DNA of 64,000 nucleotides from Lutraria lutraria (GCA_964023205.1 OZ026841.1:30084399-30148398), one strand, 5' to 3'. Counted from the stretch's first letter, positions 1 to 12,920 are shown. The notes: generated from the sequence alone by a model not told the origin. Translations and numbers: made by a program.

Positions 1-1141
1 GTCTAATCAGCTGATTATCTATGTTTTTCAAAATTAATATTTCATTAACTGTTTGTTTCTATGGTTTAAACTCGAAGCATGATATGCTTATCAAATACAT
101 GATATAATGATGTATCAAGTTTAAGTATCCCAATCACAGTTTGGGGAATTAAGAAATGACATCAACGTCTGGGATCTCAATAGGGTTCAATATTGATCAA
201 ACGCAAGCATAAAGATATTTTACTGTGAATTCTATCACACAGAGATGAATGTGGGGCCAAACCACGCTTGATTTCCCCTCGGAATAATAATTACTAGTAC
301 AGTTTTTTTAATTATATCCATGAGCAAACATGTGATTAACTACTATCACACTTTTCCGTAAAAAATAAAACAAGAAAAAATATCTTTGGTAAAAGTATAT
401 TGTATTTTGCTCTCTGAGTAGAGTACACAGCTCTTTAGTGTACGCGCAGAACTTTTTGGTCGTCAGCGTATTGCTGGGAGTGCTACTAATAAAAACCATA
501 ACGACTTAGTTAAATGGGACTTTGATTAAAATGGATTTAAGTAAATTGATCGTGGAAAAACATTTTCGCGGAATTGATTCCCTTAACGGCCACTGACGCA
601 TCCTGGTGCACTTTTTTTCTAAAAAAATAACAAAGGTATTTAAAAAGATAAACGTAACGCACGTAATAATTAGTGTAGTATTCATCGAAGTATATTCATA
701 AAACGGTTCGAACATTGAATATACTTTAGTTTTATTGGTATGTGGACACTTAGCTAATTGTAATTATCAAATATCCGTTCGTCAATATAAATTCAGGGTT
801 TTAAAATGTAAAAATATTGTTCTTGTAATTAAAGGTTGGACCAAATTAGCGTCTAGTATGTATAATCATTAAAGTTAATAGAAACATTATATACGAACCA
901 TATGTCCAAAACAATAGTTGGTAGTAGTAATGAAATATAAAAACAATAACCAACATAATACAAACATTAAAGATAAATTGTGCTTAGTCCACGGCAATCA
1001 TGGTCCAGTGGTTAATGGGCTGAACTTACATGTAACCCTTCCATGAAAAAATGTCGATTTTACTCCACACGATTCGACGTTGCTAGATCTTTGTAGAAAT
1101 GTAAGTTAGTCCTGATTAGAATACCGTCCAGAACTACTGGT
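1..1141. other. No gene recognised
   Basis: AT-rich sequence with frequent stops in all frames. I see no repeat, exon or RNA gene that I can support. Confidence 0.6.
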
Positions 1142-1148
1142 TAAACCC

Positions 1149-1718
1149 CTGTCACACTATGGCAGCGTTCTCACGGCGATCCCACGGCGTCCAAGTAAAA
1201 TAGTAGAACGCCGAGACAAGCGCAGTGCGATCGCAGGCATCGCCGCAGCAACACCGTGGCATCGCCAGTACTCGCGTTGGGGATCGGACAGAACGCCGAG
1301 CGACGGCGCACACTTTGAACATGCACAAAAACAAACGCCGTCGATCGGCGTTCTAGTAAAAATGCTGTGAAATCGACGTAAGGTAGCCATAGCAACGCAG
1401 TAAGGACTCCTACAACGCCACAGGAGCTCCGCGGGGTTTCACAGAGGCCGCCGTGCGAAAACTATGTGTCTCCAACACGCCATCAACGCAGTATGAGCGC
1501 AGTGAAAGCGCCGTGCACACAGTGGAATCGCCGTGAGAACGCAGACGATCGCCATCAAGAACGCCGTAGAAACGCGACGAAACGCCATGTGAGCTGTAAG
1601 GACGCCGTGACATCTCCATTTTCACGAAAAATATTTGATTTTTCATGCGATCTCACGGCGCTCTGGAAGTTTAAAGAACGCCGTGCCAACGCAGTAGAAA
1701 CGCGACATAGTGTGACAG
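1149..1718. mobile_element. GC-rich MITE with 13-bp inverted ends
   Basis: The left end CTGTCACACTATG (1,149-1,161) is matched in inverse by CATAGTGTGACAG (1,706-1,718). Weaker similarity continues outward to TA at about 1,142 and 1,726, so TA may be the target. The interior is far richer in G+C than its surroundings and is built of short ACGCCGTGAGAACGCAG-like motifs in both orientations. The overlapping open frames come from this composition and encode nothing I recognise. Confidence 0.7.
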
Positions 1719-1765
1719 TGGTATTAGATGAAACGGCCGCCGTAAACTGAATTGTTTTTTGAAAA

Positions 1766-2598
1766 TTTTTAGGTCAGCAATGTTATTGTATACATGGAAG
1801 ATCCCATTTGTTAATGTTTAGGTAACACGACTACTATTGCCATATGTTATAGAGCAATTTATGAAGCTTTATATCACTGTCCTCTGTGGCGCAGTCGGTA
1901 AGGCATAAGATTAGCGAATCTTTAGGACTGCGGTCTGATGTTGGATATCATTTTTTATTTTTAACTTTTTTTCATTTTTAATAAAATTAGCATTATATAT
2001 ATCGATAAGAAAATAATGTTTAAATTTTTTTTATCTAAATTGTTCCGTTAAATTAACAAAAATATAATAACCTCACATTAGCATTTATATATTATTTTAA
2101 TTGTGGAGTAAATGTATTTTAAGTAGAAGCCGGTTTTAGTGTGAAATGTGTATAGTATTTGAAATAACTTTTGTATTCGCGATTTAGTGCAATAAAATCT
2201 ATAAAAGAACACAATTTTTGAGAAATACATCAGAAAATAATGCATTTCTTTTTTACCTTTTCTCTCTTGAAATTATTATACAAAAAAGGTACTATTCAGT
2301 GTGTATACATACATGTAACAAGAACAAACCTTTTTCAATGAAGAAAATATAAAAAATAAAGGTATTTAATAATTTAAAAAGAAAGTGCCATTGACTGAGT
2401 TCGAACCACCCACATCTGCTTCATTTTGTAAAAATATTATGTGTATGTAAATGCCACCTTATCCAATACATCATGACTCTGGTTTACGTGAATGACACTT
2501 TACTACGGATTTAAAATGATTTGGGCAATCAATTTACAGTTATTACCTTTACAATGGTATCGTCCAATATTCGACCTTGACTATAAGAAAATTGAACA
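1766..2598. repeat. Dispersed composite repeat, copy 1, with two inward-facing tRNA-like heads
   Basis: This is nearly collinear with 43,225-44,068, from TTAGGTCAGCAATG to GACTATAAGAAAATTGAAC. Near the left end (about 1,885-1,955) a plus-strand A-box-like GTGGCGCAGTCGGTAAGGC occurs. Near 2,395-2,480 a minus-strand tRNA-like unit has GGTGGTTCGAACTC as B box and TATTGGATAAGGTGGC as A box. The centre is AT-rich. No ORF is present. Confidence 0.75.
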
Positions 2599-2784
2599 AT
2601 ACCATATCAATTTCACAACAAAATACTAACGTAGTTGTAAAATCAAAAACCTTTTAAAAAATCAAACGGCTAACCCGTCATTTTATTTAAATATGTGTTA
2701 TCACGTGATTTGTTTACAGTTCTCTGTCTATTTTGATTTATCGGAGTTAGGTTTATAAAATCATTGTTTATCCAAGTTGTTCAT

Positions 2785-2890
2785 GCCGGCGTAGTCGAGT
2801 GGTTACTTCGTCAATTATTTGTACACTAGTGTTGATCTAACATAGTTATACTGCGGGTTCAAATCCCGTAATATCCACTGAAGCCATCCG
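2785..2890 (+). repeat. tRNA-derived SINE head or tRNA pseudogene
   Basis: An A box in TAGTCGAGTGGTTA and a B box in CGGGTTCAAATCCCG are spaced as in class II tRNAs (Leu/Ser type). The two ends do not pair as a good acceptor stem, so a functional tRNA is unlikely. A T-run follows. Confidence 0.5.
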
Positions 2891-4847
2891 GTATTTTTTT
2901 TTTTTTAAATCAGCAACTTTTAATACGTACATAAATCAAATGTTTAACAGGCATTTAGCAATCGTTCTTTATTCATTAATAATAAAAAAATATTGAAATA
3001 TTTCAAAATGCTACCCCTGTGTTCATACTAATTCTTGCATGCTTTTTTTTGGGGGGGGGGGGTCTAGGAAAGGTAACATATAATTTTCTAACTTGTGAGC
3101 AGTTTTAAAGTATATTATTGACAAATCGCCACATTCTATTTCGTCATTATACCAATTAATTATTACCTAATTATCTAAGTCTAGGTGGGGTAGTAGAAAA
3201 CAACACTCAATACATGAGAGTTGTCATCAGCAATATGAATAATAAAAGTTGGCCAATATAGACAAAGCTCGGCAATACGGGATTCCGTGCTTTTCCATTG
3301 TTTAATAAAAAACGAGGTATAATGTGGAATTATAAAATACGCGATTTTGATTGGTTATTGAAACCCACAATAATACAAGTGAAGGCGTAAGAAAAGAAAC
3401 TAATGACTGCCATTTTTTCATTCAACATTCCACAATGAACAGCAATTCTTGAATCATATTTTTTTTTAAATCAAACGAGTATTTGATAATACTTAATACA
3501 TAGAGAAATTCTTATTGACCGAGTTATTCGTCCTCGGTGAACATCGGACAAATAACTTGGCCAATATAAATTTCCCTGATAAATAACATTGTAATAGATC
3601 GTCAAATTAAGTTGCCAATGGTACAAAAACAGTACAAAGCAATACGAACATGACAGAAGTATAGAAAATGCATAGAAATACAAAACAAAATTACAAAAAC
3701 AATTAGTACAATACAGTCAGTGGTTAAATACAATATATGAGAGTTGTGAAAATAACTTGATGTGTTTCTAAATTCTTTACCAGTACTAACCTTGATATAC
3801 GCAAGTAATTGTAAGCTTACATGTCAGTCTCTTGATTCATCAGGTGAGATGGAATGAGCCGTACACGCGAAATCGCCAGAGAGTAAATGTGCCGCGCTCA
3901 GGGATGGAGCTCACGACCATAGCAACTCCAATATATTCATCATTAAATCCAAATTTGATAAATATATAATGCTTTATCATTTTACTCTTTTTAATAATTG
4001 CACTTAAAATTTACATTACGGCATTCAACAATGTTGAACTGTAATTTTTGTAATCTTATAGTTACTATTAAAAAGAGCAGATTGAATCATTTGGAGAGAT
4101 TTTAAAAAATATGATCCAGAATGTGTGTTTATTGTTTTTGTTTCACTTAAATATCAACTGATGACGAAAACTAATTATAAGCTAACTTCTTTTGCCAAAA
4201 AAATGAATTTCGTGAATGTTACAACCCTAGCACCTTATATAACAATTATCAGCCTCTCAAACGTGACTAGACACTTGTCAAGTTGTTCAGTTGGCTCATG
4301 TGCGTTTTGTTGATTTTACTCTGGTGTATGTATGAGTTCTTCCACCAAAAAAGTCTCCAAAATGACCATAACTGTTCTCGCTACGTGAACACAAATGAAC
4401 TCATGAACTCAAATAAACACAGAAAAGAACATGACACGTTTTATTTCCTAATGTCTAAGGCCACGAATTGATACATACATGTATATCAAAATAAACATAA
4501 CATCTAATAATGGTCTAAGGTGCACTTTCGCGGTCATCTCACATTACCAAGATAAACTTTTCATCACAAAAGTGCCTCGCCAGATAAATATAAGTATTAA
4601 AAATATCGCTTTGATTTAAAAGTTCCGTCTTTACTTAGATTATGTACGTGTAATATACAATGTATATGCATAGTATACTAGTATATATACATGTATATAT
4701 ATGAAAACAACGGTATCCGGGCATACATACGAAGGTTTATACAGATAGTCTTCAGATTGAGAAAAAGCCAATGCAATGCTATGATAATGTAGGGAATGTA
4801 GTTTTTGTCCAGTGCGACGTCTGGCGGTCAAGGATATTCAAAGCATT
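2891..4847. other. No gene recognised
   Basis: AT-rich non-coding sequence. It contains the T/G run at 3,040 and a weak tRNA-like B-box remnant on the minus strand near 3,900 (GAGCTCCATCCCTGAGC). Short open frames lack protein-like character. Confidence 0.5.
3040..3062. repeat. T-run followed by G-run
   Basis: About eight T are followed by about thirteen G. Such mononucleotide junctions are assembly-sensitive. Confidence 0.85.
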
Positions 4848-4925
4848 GATGATGACCATTCGATAGACCACTGCATACACTCGTCCGATGATGACCATTC
4901 GATAGACCACTGCATACGCTCGTCC
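4848..4925. repeat. 39-bp direct duplication (2 copies)
   Basis: GATGATGACCATTCGATAGA and what follows is repeated once at 39-bp spacing, with one difference near the end. Confidence 0.85.
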
Positions 4926-7720
4926 GTTCAAATTTTCAATACATGACAACTTACTAGAATAAGATATGAAGGGAAAGTACAACGAGTCATTCACATAGCT
5001 GGTGCCGCTATGTGGCTTTTAGTTGCTAGGTTACCAACGTCGAACTGGGGAAAAAACTATATTTCCTTAACGGCCGCTACTTCGGGTATAACTGCACCAA
5101 ATTTCATGTCATTATAACAACTTTATTTCTGGCCGAGCAACACCGCGACCTACCTTAACGTTTAGGCTCTTTAAGATATGTCAATTGGTAATAACGGGTT
5201 CATTCTTTTTCCTTATGTTTTCTCTTCATATTGACATGCTCATAGCACACTACAATGCCATACAATTTTATTGCACCACCTTCTTCACAATAATTCTATA
5301 TAACTCACACTAAAACTGCCATAAATCTGTTGATCCACCAATTCTACCATTGATTACAAGGAAAAAAGACAAATTCTCTCGCAATTGTCAACAGTTTTAT
5401 CGATAATATAACTGCAATAATGCTCCTTATTTATAGTTTGTAGCAGACTTGCAGGATCTTATTACAAAGTGAAGTTAGTTCTAACACAGGATATTAATCC
5501 GGAGAGAGTAGCGCTACAAGTGTTTATCAAAAGCGCAGTTACCAATTCTGGAAGAAAAAGAAGTAAAAAATGACTATCAATAGTTTGAGGAGAAACTTCC
5601 TGCATTTAAATAAGACACAGAGTCCAATAGCGAATATGCCCTCGATGGCATGTTTGAAGTAGAAGAAACGTTTCAAATATGCGTAATTGACCTATATATT
5701 TTAAATAGAAGTGTTAAAAGCTATAATCCATACAGGTAAGCAGTGTTGGGTCCCCAGACGATACGGTGAAAATTAATGTTGTTAACCAAGAAATAGACAT
5801 TGATACTAGACGTACGGTCACGATCTTGTTATCGGAGAAATAACCATTATAGAAGAGTGTACATCCAATTAAGGTCAGGGTCAATTCGAAGTAGGTCTAT
5901 ACAGGGGATTGATGTTCAAGTAAGTGGTGTTGGTGCAGGACGAGTTCGTTTCAGTGAGTTTATTGCTGTTTCAATTCGCTGGTTCACAAAGCCTTAATCA
6001 ACTAGTACTTAACAACCCTTCGACAAAGAGAGAGTCGTCCACCTCTCCACATAGTTATGGAGGAAAATCGGCAATGTGAGTCGATTATAGTCCGTTGAGA
6101 CCAGATTACCGGATTACAAGTCCAGCACACTCATCATTGGACCACTGCTGCGGCTAGAAGAAACGATAAAAGCTGTATATGCATAGTCAATTTCAATCAT
6201 TGTGAGTCCTTATCCTGCTTAGGTGAAATCAAAGTTGGCTGATATGGATGGATTTGGAATGGTCTTAGGCAACAACGGTATAAGTTTCAAGGCGTTCTAG
6301 TGGTGTTGGTGATAGATGAAACGGTGAAATTAAGTTTACCAAGAAGTTGCCTTTTTGAATTAATAGGAGTCCATATCCAGTCAGGTCAAGGTCAACTAGA
6401 GGTTGTGTCTTTTCGGTGGATTTAGAATGTCAAAGCAACAACTGTATAAGCATCAAAATGAAAGACGAAACGACAAAGTCTAGGTAATATCATGTCAGTA
6501 GATGCAATTGGCATATGCCGATGTTAATATCAAAACAAACTTCATCTATTGCTATAAGTCATTCATACCCTATATAAACATGTGTGTTCCTTTTTGCGTT
6601 CATACAACTCTGGGATGAAAAAACATTTTCGTTTGTCAGTATTAAAATGGAGAAAATTATGAGAAAATATCCCGGAGGTACAGTAAGGGGGTCAAAATCA
6701 GAAATGGAAATAACCAGACTTTGTTCAAGGTTAAAATAATTAATACTGTAATTAAGATACTTCATAAAACGAAAATATTGTTAAGATAAAAAAAACAAGT
6801 TGTTTATTCCATCAAATTTGTAGATATTTTTGTCCTTCGATAGTAATTTCAAAGTTGACCAACTATATCGTTGAACATTACGTAATTACATCTTTGTTAC
6901 AAAACAGATAATAACCCAAAATTGGCGAAGAATTTTCCCTCGAGTACGTCGTTTTAATTACTTAAATATATCAAAAACATTGAGTCGACTTACTGACTGC
7001 CAAAACTCGACAAATTTAGCTTTTTTAGATAAAAAGTCGATACGAAAGAACTTCCCTCCCCAAAACGCCTCTTATCCGAAGATTCGTTCAGATCCGAGTA
7101 CTGTACAAGATCTCGTCCTAGATCCCGATTTTCAATATCCATGATGCTGTTATTGCTGAAATGATTCACATTTATTTCCTTGCAGAAATCTCTCCAGTAT
7201 CAGTGTATTCTTTGGTTCAAGCATTAAACAAATTGCCAGAGTACTTTTGGATCAAATGCATATAAAAAAAATTCGGAGGGAGTCCTGAAGGAATAATGTG
7301 ATTTTAAATGAAACATTAGACGAACTTATGGTTGATTAATACTCAAAGGAACATCAATCTAGGTATACCATGTGTCATCAACAAGGATGTTGAAAGTGCA
7401 GCCAACTTCAGACAAAAAAATAATCAACAAGTGCTGTCAAGAGGGACAACATTCAGATTTTAATGCGATTTTATTAATAATATAGAGGAAATAGACTGAT
7501 AACAATATCTATGAAAGTTATATAAACTAGCTAGTAAGACTGTTGAATAAAGTACAACTTGAGTAAAACATAAAATAAAATGATTCAGCCGGAACTTTTT
7601 CTTAAATATAAAACTACTCGTAACGTCATGGTAAAGAAGGGCGACAACTCTGTAAAAAGTTTAATCCAATCAGAGTAATGCATCCTGTTTTTTAATATCA
7701 AACAACACATTAGCACGAGG
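4926..7720. other. No gene recognised; degenerate repeats at 5.7-6.5 kb
   Basis: Apart from the diverged approximately 160-bp repeat units, nothing structured is seen. Confidence 0.5.
5700..6500. repeat. Degenerate copies of the approximately 160-bp repeat seen at 55.06 kb
   Basis: Phrases such as GTGTTGGTGATAGATGAAAC, ACGGTGAAATTAAG and AGGTCAAGGTCAA recur at irregular spacing and match the ordered units in 55,061-55,470. They are much more diverged here. No gene is visible. Confidence 0.45.
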
Positions 7721-8022
7721 ATGTTTGTTTCTTTGTTTCATCGCATTTTTTCGCCATTTTCAACATTATTTCAGTCACGTCGTGGCGGGCAGTTATCCTA
7801 TCCAGCTTTCCTGGACTTCATTTAGGCCCTAACCAGTACTAACCACATTCTATCCGTAAGCTTCTGCCAAGCTACCCACATAATTTTAGAGGTGGAGGAC
7901 AATTTAACATAGAATGTAATATCTTCAGTGGAATTTTTCACGGACAGTGTGAGCCTTGTGAACTCACAACCTCTCGATCATCGGACAAACGATTTAACCA
8001 CTGAGCTAGCCGGGCGGGCTAA
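7721..8022 (-). repeat. tRNA-derived SINE
   Basis: On the minus strand the head reads GCCCGGCTAGCTCAGTGG (A box) and GAGAGGTTGTGAGTTCAC (B box). It is followed by a body containing GGTTAGTACTGGTTAG and an A-rich tail with AAACAAAGAAACAAAC. This order (tRNA head, central domain, simple tail) is typical of molluscan SINEs. A body fragment of the same family lies near 57,675-57,765. Confidence 0.75.
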
Positions 8023-10126
8023 CACGAGGAACTGAGTAAGTACTTTATAAGTTCTATGTTGAAATGCCTTTAATGAAACTTTCTGAGATAAAAATGGTTT
8101 GTCAAAAGAATAGATAAAGTGTCCTCAGTAGGGATAACATTCTGACAAGAAATGAGATGAACAACGAACTCTTATGAATAATAGTGTTTCATTTAAATGA
8201 TATACAATTAAATGTATTATTACAATAATCCATGAGCTATGCGATTTACGTCAGCATTCGTGGTTTGTTCAGTTATTGTATAGTTATTGTATAGTTCATT
8301 AAAGCAATTCTCTCACAAATAGTTCGATTACATATTATTCAAAATAACGAATGGGAAATATTGGGAAATCAAGAATGCATTCGGACGTATTTCGTACTAT
8401 TTAGTATAAATTCCATAGAACATAGTTAGTAGCAATCAAGAATGAATGCTATTTGCTAGATCGTGTTGATTCAATTTTGTAATAAATCACTGCGTATGAA
8501 CATAAATGTTGCTAACGAACGTGCCATGTTGGGTAACTTACATTAGATTAAGCTGAACATGGTAGCGATAACCGGACAATCAATGATACGTATTAGTACA
8601 GGATTGTTATCATACATTTACCTTAATGATCTACAAAACATCTAGTTCACAGACTTTGTGGCGGCTCGAAGGAAAGAACACCAGGAAATATCTTTTTGTC
8701 CGAATTCAGATAGTCATAGAAAAATACAGTAAAACCCCTGAAAATTAAACTCCCTAAAAACTGGACTCCCTGAAAACTGGACTCCCTAAAAACCGGACTT
8801 CCCCGAAAATCGGACGATCTTGTATACCCCTTTTTATACGGAATTAATCAAAAACGGAATTCTCAAAAAATGGACTTTTGACCCAGTCCGGAAGAGATCC
8901 GGTTTTAATGGGTTAAACTGTTTTCATAACATTGCACTCCTGTTAATATTAGACTGAAAGCTCAAAATCAACTATACACCGTTTTAATTAAGTGGTGGTT
9001 TGAGGATACCGGCGGATAAGACAATTTTATCAACAGGAAATCAATATCATCACAAACTACGACGGACGAAACTGGTGTAAAATCTTATCTAGATATATAT
9101 TTTTATGACAAGGTTGTTGTAATGAACAATTGTTACGTTAATATGTTTGGTAGTTATCAATAGTTTAAAATAAAGTAAATTCAAAGTTCGTTGTTATATT
9201 CCTATGTTAAAACAGAATAACCTAATTATTCCATCTTATAATAATTCAGATTTCGTGAGTAAACTTTAATAAAAAAGAAGGCATGCTTTAAATATACATT
9301 TAGTTTAAATGGTCATACAATCATCTGAATTTTGTAGAAGAAGTAAAATAATGAACGCCCTGTAACTTAAGATCAAGTGTAATTAGAATTTAAAAAATAT
9401 ATGTAAAATTCTGAATGCAAACTTCAAATGAAATCCAGCTGAACACGGTTATAGTGAGTCCGAATATAGAGAAAAAGTTACACATGTTCCTTAATATTCA
9501 CTATAACCTTTCCTGTATACAGTACATATAAGGTAATTGCAAAAATGGTTGCGCAATTCAGGCTTAAAATGGCACATTTGTGAAGCCTTCATTCGAAAAG
9601 TGTAATTTTGACATATAAATAGGTAAATGAACTATAAAATTATGCAGCCCTACAATAGAGATAATTCCGAGGACAGGAATACACATGAATCAGTTTGAAG
9701 TCTGTCCTGGTATAACAGGAGTAGTAAAAAGTCACAAACACCAATATCCATAATTATATAAAAATACAAAATCCGATGTTCTTCGTGAATTCGATAGTCT
9801 TTATCCAAACGCCTTCTTCTATCCAATAAATGATTTCATTTTGCCCCTTTTAAAGTCTTTTCATTATTCATTCGGTTATTTTGGACACTGTTGAGCTCTT
9901 CTGCGTGTTTCTTTCCATTTTTAATGAATTTATCAAAATGATTCAGAAATGCTTCAAGCAATGACTGAACAAAGAAATCGAAAATACCAACTTTTCCTCA
10001 AGAAGTGAGCAATCAAATTTGCAGTAACCTTTGAACACAATTATGGTCAATGACAGAAAAACATTTCTAATTGAAATTTGAAGGCGTAAAATCATACCGA
10101 GGAGCGACTTAATTAAATTAAACGAC
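8023..10126. other. No gene recognised apart from the MITE at 8.73-8.92 kb
   Basis: AT-rich with stops in all frames and no splice-linked conserved peptides. Confidence 0.5.
8727..8920. mobile_element. Short MITE with CAGT...AACCC ends (pogo/Tc1-like)
   Basis: The left end CAGTAAAACCCCTGAAAA and the reverse-complemented right end CAGTTTAACCCATTAAAA form imperfect inverted repeats. Inside, ACTGGACTCCCT and CCGGACTT units repeat several times. The CAGT start after TA fits Tc1/mariner or pogo MITEs; the right TA is not preserved. Confidence 0.55.
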
Positions 10127-10905
10127 TTAAAGCGTAAAGCAAATTGTAACGTGAAATGATGAAGCAAAGTTTAATGTGAAATGATGAAGCAAGGTGTAAC
10201 GAGAAATGTTGAAGCAAAGTTTAACGTAAAATGATGAAGCAAAGTGTAACGAGAAATGATGAAGCAAAGTGTAACGTGAAATGATGAAGCAAAGTTTAAC
10301 GAGAAATGATGAAGCAAGGTGTAACGTGAACAGATAAAGCAAAGTTTAATGTAAAATGATGAAGCAAGGTGTAACGTGAAAAGATAAAGCAAAGTTTAAT
10401 GTGAAATGATGAAGCAAAGTTTAACGTAAAATGATGAAACAAAGTTTAACGTGAAATGTTGAGGCAAAGTTTATAACGTGAACTGATGAAGCAAAGTTTA
10501 ACGTGAACTGATGAAGCAAGGTGTAACGTGAAATGATGAAGCAAAGTTTAACGTGAACTGATGAAGCAAGGTGTAACGTGAAATGATGAAGCAAAGTTTA
10601 ACGTGAAATGTTGAGGCAAAGTCTATAACGTGAAATGATGAAGCAAAGTTTAACGTGAACTGATGAAGCAAGGTGTAACGTGAAATGATGAAGCAACGTT
10701 TAATGTGAAATGATGAAGCAAAGTTTAACGTGAAATGTTGAGGCAAAGTTTATAACGTGAAATGATGAAGCAAAGTTTAACGTGAACTGATGAAGCAAGG
10801 TGTAACGTGAAATGATGAAGCAAGGTTTTAACGTGAAATCATGAAGCAAAGTTTAATATGAAATCATGAAGCAAAGTTTATAACGTGAAAAGATTAAGCA
10901 AAGTG
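10127..10905. repeat. 25-bp minisatellite, about 30 copies, with higher-order structure
   Basis: The unit is GAAGCAAAGTTTAACGTGAA plus ATGAT. Variants (GGTG for AGTT, ACTGATG for AATGATG, GAGGCAAAGTTTATAACG) alternate in blocks. The GAGGCAAAGT variant with an added TA recurs at about 10,452, 10,610 and 10,739, marking a second-level period of roughly 5-6 units. Open frames over the array are by-products. Confidence 0.92.
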
Positions 10906-12199
10906 AAATAAGTGTATAAGCGTTTGCGGTACAGTATTGGAACATTAAATGATATTAGTGATTAATAAGAAAACCTTAAGAGAATTGCAAAGGTATCTCA
11001 ACTTCAATTATATGAAAGTTTAAAAACTGACAGCGAAATATCTCTTGAAAGTGCTTTCGTATCTTGTTGTTGTGAGTTGTTGTCAGTTTGTCTCAAAAAC
11101 AAACTTTTTAGTACATGCGTATGCATTATGTAAATATCAGTCACAATGTCTAGGTCTTGCTAATTCTAAAGGTATCTGTTTACTATAGCTTTAAAGAGCG
11201 TATATCGTCACATTGTTCTCATTCTTGTTTTGTTTTGTCGATAAAACATTACTGAACTGTTTCTGTTCCTTACGTTGACATCGACAAATTATAGATAATC
11301 GCGTTAATTTGCCAACAGGCAACCAGGCACTAATTCACCACATTCATCTGTTTATTCACATACATTGGTGTTCATTGATCAACGAGGGGGAAATCGTATC
11401 AAATTAATTTGCAAAGATCAATATTTTGAGAAACTCCTTGGGAGAAGTTATCCCTAATGACCCATAATGGGTAATTCATATCGCCAAGACCAATCGGATC
11501 AGTACGTGCAAATAAGCATTGAGGACATGTAAACAAGTATTCCAAACACGAGAAATGATCAGTATGTATGATTAATCAGAAGAGAATATATGTTAAATGA
11601 ACAGGAAACGTCACATTGATAAACCAAGACATCTAAACTCACAGATGCCTTTGTGTAAGAAGTAAGCGTGGAGGCAAGATGATAAACAGATTAAGCAACA
11701 ATAAGTAGGAAGGAGCAAGGCCGAGAAAAATCGTGGAGACCGTCTGATTAAAGGAAAGCAATAAAACATCTAAACAATGGGGTGACATATATTGAAAGTC
11801 TATAACAGGCACATAGACATAATAAACCAAAGGAATAAAATGTGAAAATAGAACAAAATATTTGTGTACTTATTAGAAATTCTAAATAGTTTCATTGATG
11901 AAACTAAAATTAAACCACTGGTAATTAAGATGTAGCTATGTATACAAACTTACAAACAAAGAAGGCTCTTTCAAATAAAAACGATTGAAATATTTGAATA
12001 ATAAATGGAAAAATCTGTAAATATTGGCATGAAAGACAAACAGTATGTCTTTTTTATTTTACAGCACTCGTCTTCATAAAAGAATGAATATTTTCAACCT
12101 GAACAAAACTGATTTGTGGAAACCTAATCATTTCTTAACGCAGCAACCCGACTAATAAATAAGGTATCGTGATTGCCTGACTGGTCAAAGTTTCACCAA
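10906..12199. other. No gene recognised
   Basis: AT-rich and unstructured at the level I can read. Confidence 0.5.
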
Positions 12200-12920
12200 G
12201 CTAACCATTATAATATACTTAAATAAATCCACTGTATAAAGTCAATTGCAAGTGATTTGAAACAAGTTATATTTGGTTGGTATTCTATAAACGCAATTTA
12301 CATTTTTTAAGAACGATAACTACTTTGTTTAATTATAGAAATATATTACAACAATTAGCCTTAAGGTAACTATAAATAAATAATGCAGAGAACAATGCCA
12401 CATATGTTTGATGTTGTCCTTCAATCGTTAGATACTTGACGTATAATGTTATACCTCCGTACCATGAACACCGTCGTGTTTAAGGTATTACGCCATAGAA
12501 TTATCAAGATTCTGAGGCACGATTCCCTAGATAAACTTTCCGCAGTAAAATACTGAAACCCGCTTTGGAACCGATCATCAAATATGGCAGACATCTTTAT
12601 TCGAAAATGACACCTTGTGTGTTTGTTTTAAGCGAGCAATTAATAATAAAAGTGTCAGATCATTATATTGTCTTGTAAACAACGAATTTCGATTAATTGA
12701 TACATCCCAATGGTTTACGGTTCAATAATTGGAACCACGCCCAATGTTTGATGTCTAGTAAGAGATTTAATAGCGAGTTATTGTCATTTACAACAAATTT
12801 GCACAACACATTAGAGATGGTTAACGCGTATGAAGTATAGTCGATAAAGGAGTGCAAAATTTATCGCAATAAAACATAATTTTTGCGCGTTCAGTTAGAA
12901 TTTTGTTGTTTAGAATAAAT
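12200..12920. repeat. Diverged repeat sharing two blocks with 54.65-55.03 kb
   Basis: Block A (about 12,220-12,366, CCACTGTATAAAGT onward) matches 54,660-54,800 in direct orientation. Block B (about 12,795-12,915, AGTCGATAAAGGAGTGCA onward) matches 54,895-55,030 in inverted orientation. No ORF is evident. Confidence 0.5.

Noticed and set aside
1152..1750. Several overlapping open frames in the GC-rich block
   Set aside because: They lie inside an element bounded by inverted repeats, arise from low stop density in GC-rich sequence, and show no protein-like motif.
2785..2890. A functional tRNA gene
   Set aside because: A and B boxes are present, but the ends do not form an acceptor stem and the D-to-anticodon part is irregular. 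A SINE head or pseudogene is likelier.
10127..10746. Repetitive open frames on the minus strand (ASSFHVxLCFIISRYTLLHHF type)
   Set aside because: Translation of the 25-bp minisatellite. The period is not a multiple of three and the frames end with the array.
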